A stretch of DNA of 64,000 bases from Arcobacter sp. FWKO B (GTDB lineage: Bacteria > Campylobacterota > Campylobacteria > Campylobacterales > Arcobacteraceae): positions 1,550,001-1,614,000 of the forward strand of contig NZ_CP041403.1 of NCBI RefSeq assembly GCF_014844135.1, read 5' to 3'. Position numbers and translations under genes: made by a program. Positions 16,219 through 24,615 of this stretch are shown one piece after another. The notes beneath the pieces are model-generated. The model did no database searches. It was given only the letters and a program-made list of their open reading frames with translations, and was not told where the DNA came from. Position 1 is the first letter of the stretch. Every line of letters starts with the position of its first letter.

Positions 16219-17223
16219 TTATATGTTCAATTTAATTGTATCATTTGATATAAACTTACCTGATGTTATCGGAACACCTAATTCAATTAATCTATTAAAT
16301 AATATTTCTAGCCTTTCTTTGTTAAGTGAAACATCAACATTAGATGCTAATAATTTTAAAAAAGATGATGATTCGTGTCTCTTGTCATAAACATTAAACA
16401 TATGATTTATTGAAGATAAAAAATACTTAAAATCTAATGTCATAAGTTCATCGGTTATCTTATTAATAGATTTAACTGTTAGTTCGTCAAGCTTTTCAAA
16501 AACTATATTGTCTAATAACATGTCATACCATAACTCAAAAAGTAAACATTCTGGTAAATGCTCCTTATTTTCCTCAGATACTTCAAAAATTAATGTATCT
16601 TGATAGAATAATTTAATAGAAATAAGTTCACCATATTCTCCATGTCTAATTCCTAAACTTCCATTTTGTTTTAAACTATATATACTTTCAACTTTAACAT
16701 CTTTAGGAATAATGTATATTGTTGCATTTAACATTGTTAAGAAAATTGAGTTATTCATATCTTTATGAGATTCTATTTTGTAATTATTTTCAATTAAATA
16801 ATCACTAGGAAATAGCATCCAATAGTCATTAAGTCTTAATGAAAAATACAACCCATAGCCTAAGTCATCAGCAAAAGTTCTTCTTTTTTTCAAATTATTT
16901 TGAGATATTTTAAACATATTATCTCTACTACTTTTTACTTCTACCATTATTTTTTTTCCATCTTTAAAATGGATAACAAAATCACTTTGATATGATTCAT
17001 CAGTCAATATTGAAGTAGTTTCATCAATAGAAATAATATGCTTACAGTTATTAAAAAAATGTAGGATTAGTGCAAATTCATCTTCGACCTTTAATCCTGG
17101 TAATCGATTTTCTAAATTTGAATTTTCAAGATTTAGTTTCTTTTTTAACAGTAGTTTAGTCTCCTCGTCCAAAAATGATTCAACATGATGAAATGCCTTT
17201 AATCTTTCAATGTCACTAGACAT
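16219..17223 (-). CDS. Integron cassette 3: uncharacterised protein with D...EVK nuclease-like motif
   Basis: The protein has 334 residues and belongs to no family I recognise. Around residues 80-100 it has YQSDFVIHFKDGKKIMVEVKSS, a D-x-strand-E-x-K arrangement shared by restriction-endonuclease-fold proteins. This is followed by a basic helix (NNLKKRRTF). The remainder is a mixed alpha/beta region without obvious motifs. ATG has AAAGGAAA upstream. It has lower GC than cassettes 1 and 4, closer to the host. A nuclease role is inferred from one motif only. Confidence 0.6.
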   Translation of the reverse strand: MSSDIERLKAFHHVESFLDEETKLLLKKKLNLENSNLENRLPGLKVEDEFALILHFFNNCKHIISIDETTSILTDESYQSDFVIHFKDGKKIMVEVKSSRDNMFKISQNNLKKRRTFADDLGYGLYFSLRLNDYWMLFPSDYLIENNYKIESHKDMNNSIFLTMLNATIYIIPKDVKVESIYSLKQNGSLGIRHGEYGELISIKLFYQDTLIFEVSEENKEHLPECLLFELWYDMLLDNIVFEKLDELTVKSINKITDELMTLDFKYFLSSINHMFNVYDKRHESSSFLKLLASNVDVSLNKERLEILFNRLIELGVPITSGKFISNDTIKLNI

Positions 17224-17234
17224 ACTTTTCCTTT

Positions 17235-17295
17235 AGATAACGCCCGCGTAATAGGCGCGAGCTTGCGAGCGTCCTAATTGACGCGCTTGTTATCT
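17235..17295 (-). repeat. attC site 4 (after the Mrr-like cassette)
   Basis: A 61-base GC-rich site. On the minus strand R'' is AGATAAC (17295-17289) and R' is GTTATCT (17241-17235), exact complements of each other. The interior AAGCGCGTCAATTAGGACGC ... GCGCCTATTACGCGGGC folds back on itself with small bulges. This style is common in environmental integron cassettes and unlike the AT-rich host DNA. Confidence 0.85.
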
Positions 17296-17301
17296 TTTGG
17301 C

Positions 17302-18156
17302 TCATTTAATGATCCCATCTCTAAAAATGGATTTCTTAGTACCTTTTTGCAAATACTCAATTACACCAACAAGCTCTTTAGAGAAGTCTATTTCTATCGG
17401 CTCATTTATAGGCTTTGATACGGAATATTCAATTTTATAGCCGATCAGCTTGAGTTTCACATCTTGGTGATATATAAAAGCCTCTTCAAACTTTACGGTC
17501 TTTTCAAATACCCCATACTCTTTCCCGTCCAGCGGCGCTAACTTGCTAGCCAGTTCATGAAGGGAATACTTTTCGTCTTCAATTAGGTCTTCTATAAATA
17601 TCTCATTATTTAAGCCTGACAAACTCATTGGTGATTCAGTATCAACATCAGTATTGGCTTTGATCCACTCGCCATCCAAAACAGGCTCAAACTTATGAAT
17701 ATGCGCAGGCATCATCAAGTGCATGTTAATGCATATTTTTTTGATTAGTGGCGTACCATCTTCATCAGTCCAGTCAGTGTCATTTTGCTCGCGAACAATT
17801 AGAAGATCGATTTTGTTTTGTTCGGCTTTTGTCTTAGCCCCTGACTGATATCCTTTTTTGGTTGCAAATACCGCCTTCAGATCTGGGATGTCACGAGTTT
17901 TTCCGATCAATGCATCTATCTTCTCTACTGAGACAGTCGATGCATAGTCTTTACACTCGATGACAGTTTTATAAGTAAGACCACCAAGCTCGTACTCCCA
18001 ATAAATATCAAACTGCCTATCAATTCCGCAGTTGTCTGTGATCTTTTTGTCTACTTCAACCTTGATGTTCTTTTGTGTGGTGATGTTTTCGGCATTAAGT
18101 AGTGCTTGCTGCAAACCTGCCACGAAAATCTCGTATTCTTTCCCTGTATTCGCCAC
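17302..18156 (-). CDS. Integron cassette 4: Mrr-like PD-(D/E)XK restriction endonuclease-fold protein
   Basis: The protein has 284 residues with a GTG start and GGAG upstream. The N-terminal half has GKEYEIFVAGLQQAL and then DRQFDIYWEYELGGL...TVIECKDY, a full D...E-x-K catalytic pattern. It continues with VATKKGYQSGAKTKAEQNKIDLLI-like text (FATKKGYQSGA), the typical QxxxG/A helix region of Mrr-type endonucleases. It may act on modified or foreign DNA. The C-terminal half is not recognised. It is the cassette nearest the expected attI side of the array. Confidence 0.7.
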   Translation of the reverse strand: MANTGKEYEIFVAGLQQALLNAENITTQKNIKVEVDKKITDNCGIDRQFDIYWEYELGGLTYKTVIECKDYASTVSVEKIDALIGKTRDIPDLKAVFATKKGYQSGAKTKAEQNKIDLLIVREQNDTDWTDEDGTPLIKKICINMHLMMPAHIHKFEPVLDGEWIKANTDVDTESPMSLSGLNNEIFIEDLIEDEKYSLHELASKLAPLDGKEYGVFEKTVKFEEAFIYHQDVKLKLIGYKIEYSVSKPINEPIEIDFSKELVGVIEYLQKGTKKSIFRDGIIK

Positions 18157-18187
18157 TTAAAAACTCCGATGCTTAATTCTTTGTGAA

Positions 18188-18347
18188 AGATAACGGTGGC
18201 GCGGGTCATTGACACGCCAACGAAAAATTTTAATTTTTTGTTGTGCTGCTCAATGCAGCCGCTTGTTATCTGGTGCGTAGCAGCAGATGACTAGCGGGTG
18301 TTCAGCCCGCGCCACCGTTATCTCGGATGCGTAGCGTCCGAGATAAC
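18188..18347 (-). repeat. Composite attC region 5 at the head of the array
   Basis: On the minus strand an attC of 84 bases runs from R'' AGATAAC (18271-18265) to R' GTTATCT (18194-18188). Its arms pair through an A/T-rich tip. A second AGATAAC occurs at 18323-18317, so that 18-base arms at 18188-18205 and 18306-18323 are perfect inverted repeats. A third copy closes an 11-bp palindrome (18317-18327 with 18337-18347, 9-base loop). The repeated R-box copies suggest an empty cassette or fused attC remnants. Confidence 0.65.
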
Positions 18348-18676
18348 TATTTATTGAACATACATTATATATAAAACAATCTTAAAATAAACAAATAATA
18401 TACATAAAAAATGTCGTATATCAAAACAACAACAAACACCATAAATAAGGTGTTCTTAAACATTTCACTATAAAAAATATTACAAATTGCAATGTTCTTT
18501 AAACCAATTTTAATTTTTTGCTATACTTTTTATGTTCATTTATTACCGATATTTAGATGATAATAGTACATTATGTATTTCTAATCTATTCAAAAACAAT
18601 CTTGATTTTATAATGACATTTGTGATAATACTATGTGTAATTAATTATTTTAGTTTAATAGCAAGGGATGAAGTAG
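18348..18676. other. AT-rich gap upstream of the RhuM gene, with a doubtful small ORF
   Basis: No recognisable gene. It holds a small hairpin, AACACC/GGTGTT with an 8-base loop at 18435-18454. An ORF of 50 codons (18532-18684) has a hydrophobic stretch, DFIMTFVIILCVINYFSLIA, and overlaps the RhuM start by 8 bases. It has no SD, and its 5' end covers a TATACT box that may instead be the rhuM promoter. The gene is not called. Confidence 0.3.
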
Positions 18677-19570
18677 ATGGATAAACAAAATAAATCAGAT
18701 ATGATTATCTATAATGATGGGGAATTAGAACTTAGTCTTTCAGTAAATGATGAGACTCTTTGGCTGACCCAAAAACAAATAGCAGAGCTTTTTCAAGTTA
18801 CTATCCCAAATATAAATATGCATATAAAATCGATTTATAAAGAAGAAGAACTTTTTGAAAATCGAACTATTCAGAAATACTTAATAGTTCAAAAAGAAGG
18901 GAAAAGAGAAGTCAAAAGAGAGGTTGAACATTATAATCTCGATGTTGTCCTATCTGTAGGATATAGAGTTAATTCTAAAAAAGCAACTACATTCCGACAA
19001 TGGGCAACAAAAATACTAAAAAGTTATATTACCGATGGATATGTAATCAACTCTGACAAAATCACAAATGATAGATTTGTCTCATTGGAAAATGAAGTAG
19101 TACTTCTAAAATCAAAAGTTGAAAATATATCAAACGGACTTGAAAACACGACACTCAAACCAAAACAAGGGGTTCTTTTCGATGGGCAAATTTACGATGC
19201 TTATGTTTTTATAAATGATTTGTTGAAAAGTGCGAAAAGTGAAGTAGTGCTGATAGACAACTATATAGATGAGACAGTTTTTACACTTTTTAGCAAATAC
19301 CCAAATCTTAAAATCAAAATCTATACACAAATCACCTCAAAACAGTTACGACTAGATTTCCAAAAGTACAACGCTCAATATCAAAATATAGAACTTGCAG
19401 AGTTTAAAAAATCTCATGATAGATTTTTGATACTTGATGAGAAGGAGATTTATCATATCGGTGCAAGTCTCAAAGATTTAGGCAAAAAATGGTTCGCATT
19501 TTCACTCCTAGATTTGGATAGTTTTCAAGGTGGTTTTCTTGATAAAATAGTTTTCAGAAAATTTAAATGA
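18677..19570 (+). CDS. RhuM-family protein with C-terminal PLD-like domain
   Basis: The protein has 297 residues. The N-terminal half (about 1-130) is a RhuM/virulence-protein domain: SVNDETLWLTQKQIAELFQV, a helix-turn-helix-like part, then HYNLDVVLSVGYRVNSKKATTFRQWA. The C-terminal half (about 165-297) resembles a phospholipase D-like nuclease fold, with SEVVLIDNYID and SHDRFLILDEKEIYHIGASL, in which H-D/R-F-x-D replaces the classical HxK. The family is frequent in genomic islands; its biochemical role is unknown to me. ATG is preceded by AAGGGATG. It is a single gene on the plus strand, directly after the cassette array. Confidence 0.78.
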   Translation: MDKQNKSDMIIYNDGELELSLSVNDETLWLTQKQIAELFQVTIPNINMHIKSIYKEEELFENRTIQKYLIVQKEGKREVKREVEHYNLDVVLSVGYRVNSKKATTFRQWATKILKSYITDGYVINSDKITNDRFVSLENEVVLLKSKVENISNGLENTTLKPKQGVLFDGQIYDAYVFINDLLKSAKSEVVLIDNYIDETVFTLFSKYPNLKIKIYTQITSKQLRLDFQKYNAQYQNIELAEFKKSHDRFLILDEKEIYHIGASLKDLGKKWFAFSLLDLDSFQGGFLDKIVFRKFK

Positions 19571-19690
19571 TTTATTCTTACGGAACACCTGATTTCTCAC
19601 AGAGAGTGCAAGCACAAGATCTGGTATTTCTTATTATAAATGAACATTTCAAAAGCTCTCATCGTGAATTTGGCATACATCTGAATTGTC

Positions 19691-19711
19691 ATTCCGTGCT
19701 TGTCACGGAAT
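19691..19711. repeat. Short palindromic dispersed-repeat-like element
   Basis: ATTCCGTG-CTTGT-CACGGAAT is a perfect 8-bp stem with a 5-base loop. The wider text TCATTCCGTGCTTGTCACGGAATCT resembles a palindrome I have often seen scattered in unrelated bacterial genomes. It follows the RhuM gene at a distance that would also suit a weak terminator, although no T-run follows. Confidence 0.45.
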
Positions 19712-19897
19712 CTCAAATAAATACCCATATATCTTCTATTTTAAAATTATTTCTATTTCTCTCCTAATTTTAATTATTTTTTAATTTTATTATAATCTTA
19801 TTTATGATAGATTTATGATTGTATTATGTTATTATAAGTTATTACGATTCTTTACTTCAAAAAATTAAATATTATTGAATGTACAAGTGTGTAGAAA

Positions 19898-20002
19898 ATG
19901 ATAGGGGTGATTTCCTATATGGAAGCTTTGAAAGAGAGGATTCCTTTGCAAATTAGGGTTGTGCCTAAGGTGTATGGGATGAGTGTTTTGGATATATTTT
20001 AA
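19898..20002 (+). pseudogene. 34-codon ORF, probable C-terminal relic of an unknown gene
   Basis: The frame reads MEALKERIPLQIRVVPKVYG and ends VLDIF just before the NACHT gene. It has protein-like composition and no SD, and is cut upstream by a TAG. It looks like the surviving 3' end of a longer gene. The remaining bases between 19571 and 19897 hold no gene, only the palindrome listed separately. Confidence 0.35.
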
Positions 20003-21186
20003 GGAAAAATTATGATATTTGAGAAAAAAAAAGAAAATTTGATAGAATATACAATGGCTACAATGCAAGAATTTGACTTAGCAATAAGAAATATAGAAAA
20101 GAAAGATTATAAAAGACACAGTGAAAACTGTTCAAATCAGTCTAGAAAAGTATCTGAATCATTGTGTAAATGTATTATTTTACAAAGTAATTTATCTGAT
20201 AATGAAAAAAATTCATTAAATCAAAATGATTTAAATAATCTAATTCAGCAAGTTACAAAAAATAAGCAACCTTTTATTCCTGATTCTTATCAGAGACAAA
20301 GAATATGTAATCGTCTTAATATGCTAAGGACAACAGGTAATGATGGCTCTCATGAAGGTGAGTATAAAATTACACTTGACGACTTAAATGAAATTAAATC
20401 TTCTTTATTATATTTATTAAAATGGTACTTTAATGAGTATTCAGAATCTGAAATTCCAAATGAGTTATCTTATTTATTTAAAACTGAAAACTCTTTTGAA
20501 TTTACTATGTTAAATAATATTTTATCTTCTAAATTTTCTAAAAGTGAGAATTTGTATGAAGAAAAAAAATATAAATTAAAATATGAATTATGGAAAGTCC
20601 ATTTAATGTTAGATATGTATATTTTATTTTTAGATAAAGATATTACTATCATTAAAACTGTTAATGATTTCTTTGAAAAATTAACTTTTAGTATAGATTT
20701 TTTAACAATTATTACTCCTCATAGTATAAATGAAAAACGTATTGAAAATATCAAGAAAATCTTTAATGATTATCAAGGAATTAACAGTGATAAAATAAAA
20801 AATATTAATGTAGTAAGTTTATCAGATTTTATTTGGGATAATTTTTCACTAAATAATAAAGATATTAAAGAAGTTTATGAAGAAAAATATTTTATGGATC
20901 AACACTTATTTGAATTAGATAAAGATTATGAAGTTATTAAAAATGAATTATCCATAAAATATCTTTTAGAAAATTCTATAGAAAAAGAATTTGCAAAACC
21001 TATTACATTAATTCTTGGTCAAGGTGGGGTAGGAAAAAGTACATTGACTGAAACATTAGTTAATAAAATAAACAAAAAATATGATTCAAAAAGAGCAATT
21101 CTTATAAAGGCTGAAATATTAAAAAATTCATTGAAGAATTCTATTGATAATATTTCTTTGACAATTGATAGTATTTTTGATTTATA

Positions 21187-21193
21187 TAATTTA
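21187..21193. repeat. Left copy of the 7-base IS target duplication
   Basis: TAATTTA directly precedes the left terminal repeat, and the identical heptamer follows the right terminal repeat. It ends on a codon boundary of the interrupted gene. Confidence 0.85.
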
Positions 21194-22674
21194 CTCAACT
21201 TTCGCAGATAAAACCTAACTGTTTTTTAGTGTAAACCCTGAGCATTAGGATAATCTGTTCCAAATCTTTATTTCTCTTGACAATTTCTTGGGCTTGAACT
21301 AGTTGTTCTAATATTTTTATAAATAGTTCCATCGAAATTGCAAGGGTTTCAAGCTGACACTCTAAATTTCTGAAAAGTTCTCCTAATGTTTGTGGTTCAT
21401 TATTGATACGATTGATATAGCTTGTAAGGTTATAAGCAAGGAAAGATAGAGTAATCCTAGCAATGAGTGCTTCGTAAATTCTATTTTCTTCTTTACCAAA
21501 TTGGAAATACTCTCGCAAATCTTTATATCCTTGTTCAATATTCCATCGTTTTTTATAGGTATTGATAATTTCAATATCTGATAAATTTGTATTTGTTGAA
21601 ATAATTGAAATAAGATTATCTTTTGTTTTTATAAAAACTATTTTAATTCTACCAAGTGTTTTATGTGTAGTTGTAGTTGAGGCATAAGAGTATTTAATAG
21701 AATTATAGTTACCTAGTTTAGAAGATTTATGACTTTTTACTCGAGTGTACAGTCTTTCAAGTGTTTTATATTTTCCTGTAAATTGCCAAATTCTATTTGA
21801 TTTTGATAATCTTGCAATTACATCAAGACCTTTTTCTTTTATTTCATAAATAAAATTTGGTTTGGCATACCAACTATCAACAAGTAAATAATCTGCATAT
21901 ATTCCAGATTTTAATACTCTATTTACCATTTGAAGAGCTAAATTATTTTTACTATTATTACCTTCAACTCTTCGTTTATAAGCATTACTTTTATGATGAA
22001 AATAGTTTTCATTAACATTTACAATTTGATTTTTGTTGTAGTTAATAGAAAAATCTAACATCATATCAGTATAACAATCACTATAATTTAGTGATACAAT
22101 ATTCAAACCTTTTACAGTTCTATGTTCCTTATTATTCCAAAGATTTCTACAGCTTCCTTCTATAAATTTTCCTCTTTTAATTTCAACTGTGTCATCAATA
22201 ATTAATACTCTAGTATCAGCAGCCTTTTGAAGTATATGAAGTTTTGAGATTAATTTTACAGAACTTAATAGTAATAGTTTTCTCCAATTATATTTACTGT
22301 TTTTCAAAAGTCTATAATATACATCCTTTTTATAGCTATCAGAGCTTTGTTTCATAAATGTAGAGATTCTTTTATTAATGATAAACATATATAAAAAATG
22401 TAAAATTATTAAGTATGGTGATTTTCCAATGTCTCTTTTTATAAAATTACTCTGTTTTAAAATAGAACTAAAATTTATATCTCTTAAAACAGATAATACT
22501 GGATTTTTTAATACGTTGTTCATAGCAGTTTGGATAAAATTATCAAGTCTCATAAAAAAGCCCTTTATATAGTTGATTGTCGTGATGAAATTATATCAAA
22601 AAGTACTTATTTATGGGCTTTATTGTAGCTTTTACATATAAGAAATTAATGATTTTTTATGTGCGAAAGTTGAG
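21194..22674 (-). mobile_element. IS4-type insertion sequence, complete, 1481 bp
   Basis: The element is bounded by 20-base inverted repeats (CTCAACTTTCGCAGATAAAA on the left; the right end in reverse complement reads the same with one change, G to C). It is flanked by 7-base direct repeats and carries one intact transposase gene on the minus strand. The near-identical ends, intact gene and intact reading frames on both sides point to a recent insertion. Confidence 0.9.
21195..22553 (-). CDS. IS4-family DDE transposase
   Basis: The protein has 452 residues. Catalytic candidates are the first Asp in LIIDDTVEIKRGK, the second in LLVDSWYA, and the Glu of the YREK-like signature YKKRWNIEQGYKDLR (Y-x2-R-x3-E-x6-R). 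This signature defines the IS4 group. The stop codon lies inside the left terminal repeat. The gene spans almost the whole element and looks intact, so the IS may be active. It is read against the direction of the gene it interrupts. Confidence 0.88.
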   Translation of the reverse strand: MRLDNFIQTAMNNVLKNPVLSVLRDINFSSILKQSNFIKRDIGKSPYLIILHFLYMFIINKRISTFMKQSSDSYKKDVYYRLLKNSKYNWRKLLLLSSVKLISKLHILQKAADTRVLIIDDTVEIKRGKFIEGSCRNLWNNKEHRTVKGLNIVSLNYSDCYTDMMLDFSINYNKNQIVNVNENYFHHKSNAYKRRVEGNNSKNNLALQMVNRVLKSGIYADYLLVDSWYAKPNFIYEIKEKGLDVIARLSKSNRIWQFTGKYKTLERLYTRVKSHKSSKLGNYNSIKYSYASTTTTHKTLGRIKIVFIKTKDNLISIISTNTNLSDIEIINTYKKRWNIEQGYKDLREYFQFGKEENRIYEALIARITLSFLAYNLTSYINRINNEPQTLGELFRNLECQLETLAISMELFIKILEQLVQAQEIVKRNKDLEQIILMLRVYTKKQLGFICES

Positions 22675-22681
22675 TAATTTA
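22675..22681. repeat. Right copy of the 7-base IS target duplication
   Basis: TAATTTA follows the right terminal repeat and matches the left copy exactly. The next base is the first base of a codon (TAT) of the interrupted gene, so excision with one copy retained restores the frame. Confidence 0.85.
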
Positions 22682-24359
22682 TATTTAAAATATATTGATA
22701 GTGATGCAATTCACTTTGAATTGAATAATAAAAATATCTTTAATTTAAGTATTTTATCAGGAAATATATTATTAATAATTGATGGATTAGATGAAATTGC
22801 TGGACTTTTAAAAGAAAAATTTAATTTAAAAAATTTTATAAAATCACTTGTCGATTTAAATAAACAACTTGGAGAATGTAGAATTATAGCTACAGCAAGA
22901 GATTCTTATTGGAATAAAGAAAAAGATACAATTAATCAAACATATGTTGATATAAAGTATTTATTTGGTTTTGATGATGATAATGTAAATAAATATTTAG
23001 AAAAAAGATTTGGAAAAGATGTTAAAGAAAAATATATACAAAAAGTAAATTTACTATTAAAAGATATAATTGATAAAAAAACTAAACAATATTTACCATT
23101 TTATGTAAATTTGATTGCTGGAGTCATTGAAACAAATGATGATATAAATAGTCTAAAAATTAATCATTCCATAAAAGAATATTATCATAATGGAGAAATA
23201 TTAGATTTCTTAATCTACAGTATATTAAATAGAGAGATCGTTAGGCATAGTTTTAACATTAATGTTGGCTCATTTATTGAAATATTCTTAGAACTAGTTG
23301 CAAATCATGGTAATAGTAATACGATTAATAAAGAAGCTATCAGTGGAATATTAAATTTATATTTTAATGATGAAAATATTGCAGATAAATTTATGTTAAA
23401 TCCTTTGTTGCAAGAACAGAATGGAATTATAAAGTTTAGATATGATTTCCTTTATAATTACTTTATGGTTTTATATTTTATTAAATCTTTAAAAACACAT
23501 CAAATTGACAATGATTTTATAAAAATATTTTGTCATTTATATGATGGGGATAACTTACTTTTTGAAGATACTGTTAAGTTTTTTAAGAAAAATAATTCTT
23601 TCGAAGATTTAAAAATTAGTCATAATAAATTAATAACAAAATATAAAGAAGAAACTAATAAATCAACGAAGTTAAAATTAGAAAAATCAATAAGTTCTTT
23701 ACTTTACCTTATTCAAAAAGTTGCTGGGAATAATTTATCTCAAGACAAAAGAATAAATTATATTACAGATTTATATACAAAAGAAATTCGTTATATTTTT
23801 ATATGGGGTGAGTTTTATCCAATTAATTTATCTGGAATTAAGATTTATAATTCAAAATTCATAAATTATAATAATTTATGTAATAGTACTGTTGATGAGA
23901 ATACAAAATTTTATTATTCTGATATTTCTTTAAGCGATGATATTGAAAATTCTACAAATATTAGTAAAAATATATTTGATTCTACCTGTACATTAAATAA
24001 CAAAATAAACGAAATTCTAAACACTTTTGACGATAATGAAAGTTCTAAAGAAGAAATAATTAAAACAGAATTAAAAAGAGTATTTAACCACTTTTTTGGG
24101 AATGGATATTTTGAAAATAGAAAAAAAGATGGATGTAATAATTTTGGTAAAAAAATATATATGAAAGATAATTTAATAACTTTTTTATTAAAAGAAAATG
24201 TTCTTTGTGATTATGATTCTAGAAGGTATTCAATCACAGAAAACTTTCAACCAATAGTTAGTGATTTTATAAAGAATAATAATGATATTAAACTCAGAAA
24301 TCTAATTGACAAATTAATGAATAATTCTAAAGTAACAACAAAATTAAAAAAAGACTAAT

Positions 24360-24615
24360 ATGAACATATCTAAAATCTCTCTACACCAAAAGTATTCAAT
24401 GCCCAAAAGCACTTTGGTTTAAAAAATATAAGCAGAGTGTATTAACATCACCTGATGAATCAGCTCAGGCTATATTTGTTACTGGAAAGATAGTAGGAGA
24501 TTGTGCATGTCAGCTTTTTCCAGTTGGAAAAGAAGTAGTATACACTACAAATTATGAGGAAATAATATCTACTACAAAAAACCACTTATTAGTTTTCAAG
24601 GAACAAAATGGATAA
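24360..24615 (+). pseudogene. Truncated, frameshifted N-terminus of a DUF2779-type protein
   Basis: An ATG reads MNISK. After deleting one A from the AAAA run at 24372-24375 it continues SLYTKSIQCPKALWFKKYKQ and on to FVTGKIVGDCACQLFPVGKE, ending about 84 codons later at a TAA inside the next gene. This text matches my memory of the start of DUF2779 proteins, which carry a RecB/Cas4-like nuclease region and are normally several hundred residues long. The gene has lost nearly all of its catalytic part and is frameshifted, so it is a relic. It shows that the island has been eroded between the NTPase and the helicase. Confidence 0.65.

Larger units (their letters stand above)
14691..18347 (-). 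mobile_element. Integron cassette array without integrase (CALIN)
   Basis: Four one-gene cassettes, all read on the minus strand, alternate with five attC-like sites with regular spacing: NERD protein, GNAT-like protein, D-EVK protein, Mrr-like protein. Every gene ends within a few bases of its attC R'' box and starts 12-35 bases after the previous R' box, the defining layout of integron cassettes. No tyrosine recombinase and no attI is present on either side in the window. It therefore fits a cluster of attC sites lacking an integron-integrase. Confidence 0.85.
20012..24358 (+). pseudogene. HEPN-like/NACHT STAND NTPase, split by an insertion sequence
   Basis: The two halves belong to one gene. 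The first (394 codons to the insertion point) has a helical DUF4145/HEPN-like N-terminus with RTTGNDGSHEG and Walker A GQGGVGKST (about residue 333). The second carries Walker B LLIIDGLDEI, a NACHT-type helical region (IIATARDSYW) and a long C-terminal sensor-like part. Removing the IS and one 7-base target copy joins codon to codon in frame and gives about 952 residues. Proteins of this design are antiphage STAND sensors in other bacteria. The intact upstream half would now end a few codons into the IS (LNFRR), so the sensor should be inactive. Base composition is extremely AT-rich. Confidence 0.85.

Noticed and set aside
19567-19767. 66-codon plus-strand frame overlapping the end of the RhuM gene
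   Set aside because: It overlaps by four bases, but it reads through the ATTCCGTG palindrome and has no SD or recognisable composition; probably chance.
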